This document shows positions 4,983 through 6,206 of a DNA stretch of 6,206 nucleotides, in pieces; within the stretch, counting starts at the first letter, position 1; each line of letters starts with the position of its first letter. Both the position numbers and the translations under genes were made by a program. Where the stretch lies: NCBI GenBank assembly GCA_902797455.1, contig CADBTE010000126.1:1-6206 (forward strand). The letters run 5' to 3'. The notes beneath the pieces were generated by a model. That model worked only from the letters and a program-made list of their open reading frames with translations. It was not told the DNA's origin and searched no databases. Source of the stretch: an uncultured Planctomycetota bacterium. GTDB taxonomy: Bacteria > Planctomycetota > Planctomycetia > Pirellulales > Thermoguttaceae.

Positions 4983-5375
4983 ATGAGTCAGCCAGGTGGC
5001 CCGGGTTCCGCGACACGGATGATCACGATCCGCCGCGTCGGAGACATTGTCGTCTCGGATGTCAGTAAAGCCGTGCTCAACCGTATCGAGGCCTTTCAGC
5101 GCTGGACGGAAGAGATGCGTGTCTTCATCGAATCGATGAGAGAGAAGCGTCTTGTTATCAACCTAGGAGGGGACGCCTACCTCCCCGGTCCATTGATGCA
5201 CGCCCTCTTGGTCCTTCACCGCGCGGCCGAAAAAGAAAAACGCCGTTTCGCCGTCTGCGAGGTCCATCCCGAGAATTTCGACGCCATTCGCGCCGCTCGG
5301 CTGCATAAAGTGATCTCGTTTGCCGAGAAAGAACGCGAAGCGATCGTTCTGGTCCGCGCCAAAACCCAAAAGTAA
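4983..5375 (+). CDS. STAS-domain protein, anti-sigma factor antagonist-like, lacking the usual serine
   Basis: This 130-aa soluble protein has the layout of a single STAS domain. A first beta strand is MITIRRVGDIVVSDVS (13-28), with a helix at about 30-52. A central strand is RLVINL (56-61). The loop GGDAYLPGPLM (62-72) leads into a helix (73-84), followed by strand RFAVCEV (88-94) and a last helix with ARLHKVISFAEKEREAI (105-121). The family controls alternative sigma factors by binding anti-sigma kinases, and is switched by phosphorylation of a Ser or Thr at the start of the helix after the central strand (DLSxVxxLSSAAL-like). Here that site reads YLPGPLM, with no Ser or Thr, so classic switching seems impossible. 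No kinase or sigma partner lies nearby. The promoter and ribosome site are strong. The gene is 123 bp upstream of ileS with no terminator between. The family call rests on weak similarity. Confidence 0.72.
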   Translation: MSQPGGPGSATRMITIRRVGDIVVSDVSKAVLNRIEAFQRWTEEMRVFIESMREKRLVINLGGDAYLPGPLMHALLVLHRAAEKEKRRFAVCEVHPENFDAIRAARLHKVISFAEKEREAIVLVRAKTQK

Positions 5376-5383
5376 AGCGTTGG

Positions 5384-5409
5384 CCGCCGCGCGGCGGAAC
5401 GATACGTTC
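5384..5409 (+). promoter_or_regulatory. GC-rich palindrome and adjoining small hairpin in the STAS-ileS gap
   Basis: CCGCCGCGCGGCGG at 5384-5397 is a perfect 14-bp palindrome. Sharing its last base, GAACG (5397-5401) pairs with CGTTC (5405-5409) around ATA. Neither is followed by a U-tract, so they do not look like terminators. They lie 90 to 115 bases before ileS and could be DNA operators or transcript structures. The T-box signature bulge expected in aminoacyl-tRNA synthetase leaders of Firmicutes is not seen. Confidence 0.5.
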
Positions 5410-5480
5410 GGCCGCGGCACAAAGTTTGTCCTCAAAAGTTCCTCCGCGGGCGCAAGGCAATCGGTCCGCGGCATAAAAAG
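5408..5480. repeat. Imperfect direct repeat upstream of ileS
   Basis: TCGGCCGCGGCACAAAG at 5408-5424 is echoed by TCGGTCCGCGGCATAAAAAG at 5461-5480. The copies share TCGG, CCGCGGCA and an A-rich end, starting 53 bp apart. A third CCGCGG lies between them at about 5453-5458. The repeat may mark regulator binding sites or reflect a local duplication. Confidence 0.45.
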
Positions 5481-5498
5481 CAGCCCTGAACAGCAGCT

Positions 5499-6206
5499 AT
5501 GTCCGAAAATACCAGCGAATCCCTTACGGCCCAGTCGGGGCCCGATTTCCCCGGAAACGAAGAAAAACTCGTCCGGCGGTGGCGTGATCTTAATATCTAC
5601 GAAAAACTGCAGGCCGAGCGCCGAGCCAAGAACCGCGGCGAATTTGTCTTCTACGAAGGTCCTCCGACCGCCAACGGGCATCCGCATCCGGGTCACTGCC
5701 TCACCCGCGCGATCAAAGACCTCTACCCCCGCTATAAGACGATGAAGGGGTTCCTCTGCGAGCGCAAGGCCGGCTGGGATACTCACGGCCTGCCGGTCGA
5801 GGTCGAGGTCTGCAAAGAGATGGGGATCCACTCGAAAGAGGAGATCGAGGCGTTCGGGATCGAGCCGTTCGTTCACCGCTGCATCGAGAACGTCTTTCGC
5901 TATACCCACGAGTGGGAAGATTTAACCGAGCGGATCGGTTTTTGGATCAACCTCGATAAGGCCTACGTCACCTTCCACAAGTCGTATGTCGAGTCGGTCT
6001 GGTGGGCGCTGAAAAGTCTGTTCGACCGCGGGCTGCTCTATCAGGGGTATAAGATCGTCTGGTGGTGGGCCCAGGGGGGGACCGCGCTGTCCAGCGGTGA
6101 GGTCGGTCAGGGGTACCGCAAAGTCGCTGATCCGTCGGTCTTTGTCCGTTTCCCGCTTGTGGAAGATCCCGCCGATAAGCGTTTCGCCGATGGGACACTC
6201 AAAGAT
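5499..6206 (+). CDS. ileS: Isoleucyl-tRNA synthetase, N-terminal part (3' truncated by window edge)
   Basis: The 236 visible residues of this cytoplasmic enzyme, which charges tRNA-Ile, carry the class I Rossmann start of Ile[11 protein letters not shown] (52-60) leads into the HIGH-type motif HPGH (63-66). Then come [16 protein letters not shown] (70-85), the very typical [14 protein letters not shown] (91-104), and [18 protein letters not shown] (139-156). From about residue 184 the editing (CP1) domain begins, with the [13 protein letters not shown] element at 195-207. This element and the spacing match the long, eukaryote-like IleRS clade. The usual P-Y-C-P-R-C-G-T entry is W-W-W-A-Q-G-G-T here, so both cysteines are gone. 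The start is the first ATG after an in-frame TGA at 5487-5489. No Shine-Dalgarno is evident. The gene probably shares the STAS transcript. The KMSKS motif and anticodon domain lie beyond the window. Confidence 0.96.
   Translation, partial: MSENTSESLTAQSGPDFPGNEEKLVRRWRDLNIYEKLQAERRAKNRGEFVFYEGPPTANGHPHPGHCLTRAIKDLYPRYKTMKGFLCERKAGWDTHGLPVEVEVCKEMGIHSKEEIEAFGIEPFVHRCIENVFRYTHEWEDLTERIGFWINLDKAYVTFHKSYVESVWWALKSLFDRGLLYQGYKIVWWWAQGGTALSSGEVGQGYRKVADPSVFVRFPLVEDPADKRFADGTLKD

Noticed and set aside
5376..5498. T-box or other tRNA-sensing leader for ileS
   Set aside because: No T-box bulge sequence, specifier loop or antiterminator/terminator pair could be found in the 123 bp.
5461..5498. Promoter for ileS using CATAAA as -10
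   Set aside because: No acceptable -35 box lies at 16-18 bases upstream, and the -10 matches only four of six positions.
5163..5909. 248-codon minus-strand open frame across STAS, the gap and ileS
   Set aside because: It is antisense to the strongly supported ileS motifs and the STAS gene and resembles no family.

Overview
The window looks like a piece of a Planctomycetota (PVC-group) chromosome of moderately high G+C. The basis is the style of the encoded proteins: an isoleucyl-tRNA synthetase of the long, eukaryote-like type with a WWW-x-x-GG variant in its editing-domain entry, a 193-residue protein and a 170-residue protein that both resemble planctomycete-restricted conserved hypotheticals, weak or absent Shine-Dalgarno sites in front of several genes, and a lone STAS-domain protein. 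This assignment rests on recalled family appearance, not on a search.

Layout. Positions 1-74 hold the probable last 21 codons of a + strand gene. It converges on a minus-strand gene across a strong bidirectional terminator (95-140). Three genes lie on the minus strand, transcribed from about 3913 down to 168: a 193-aa conserved protein of unknown function, a 584-aa SNF2-family ATPase (54-bp gap, same reading frame, probably one operon), and a 6-phosphofructokinase with pyrophosphate-type active-site residues. The kinase has its own promoter (TTGACG-17-TAGAAT) and a GC-rich, foldable leader. A 371-bp divergent intergenic region (3914-4284) separates these from the + strand genes: a 170-aa helical conserved hypothetical with its own candidate promoter and a good downstream terminator (4840-4883), then a STAS-domain protein behind a near-consensus promoter (TTGACA-16-TAGAAT), then the first 236 codons of ileS, which runs off the right edge.

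How the genes fit together. Phosphofructokinase and isoleucyl-tRNA synthetase are housekeeping enzymes. The 193-aa protein plus SNF2 ATPase pair is the most promising uncharacterised unit. The two open reading frames are in register and separated by one TAA with no ATG, GTG or TTG start codon between that stop and the assigned GTG start. The STAS protein appears to lack the phosphorylatable serine expected of a classical anti-anti-sigma factor. No CRISPR array, insertion sequence, tRNA or rRNA is visible. No clear new multi-gene defence or metabolic system could be demonstrated; the findings are mostly single-gene oddities and unusual leader structures.
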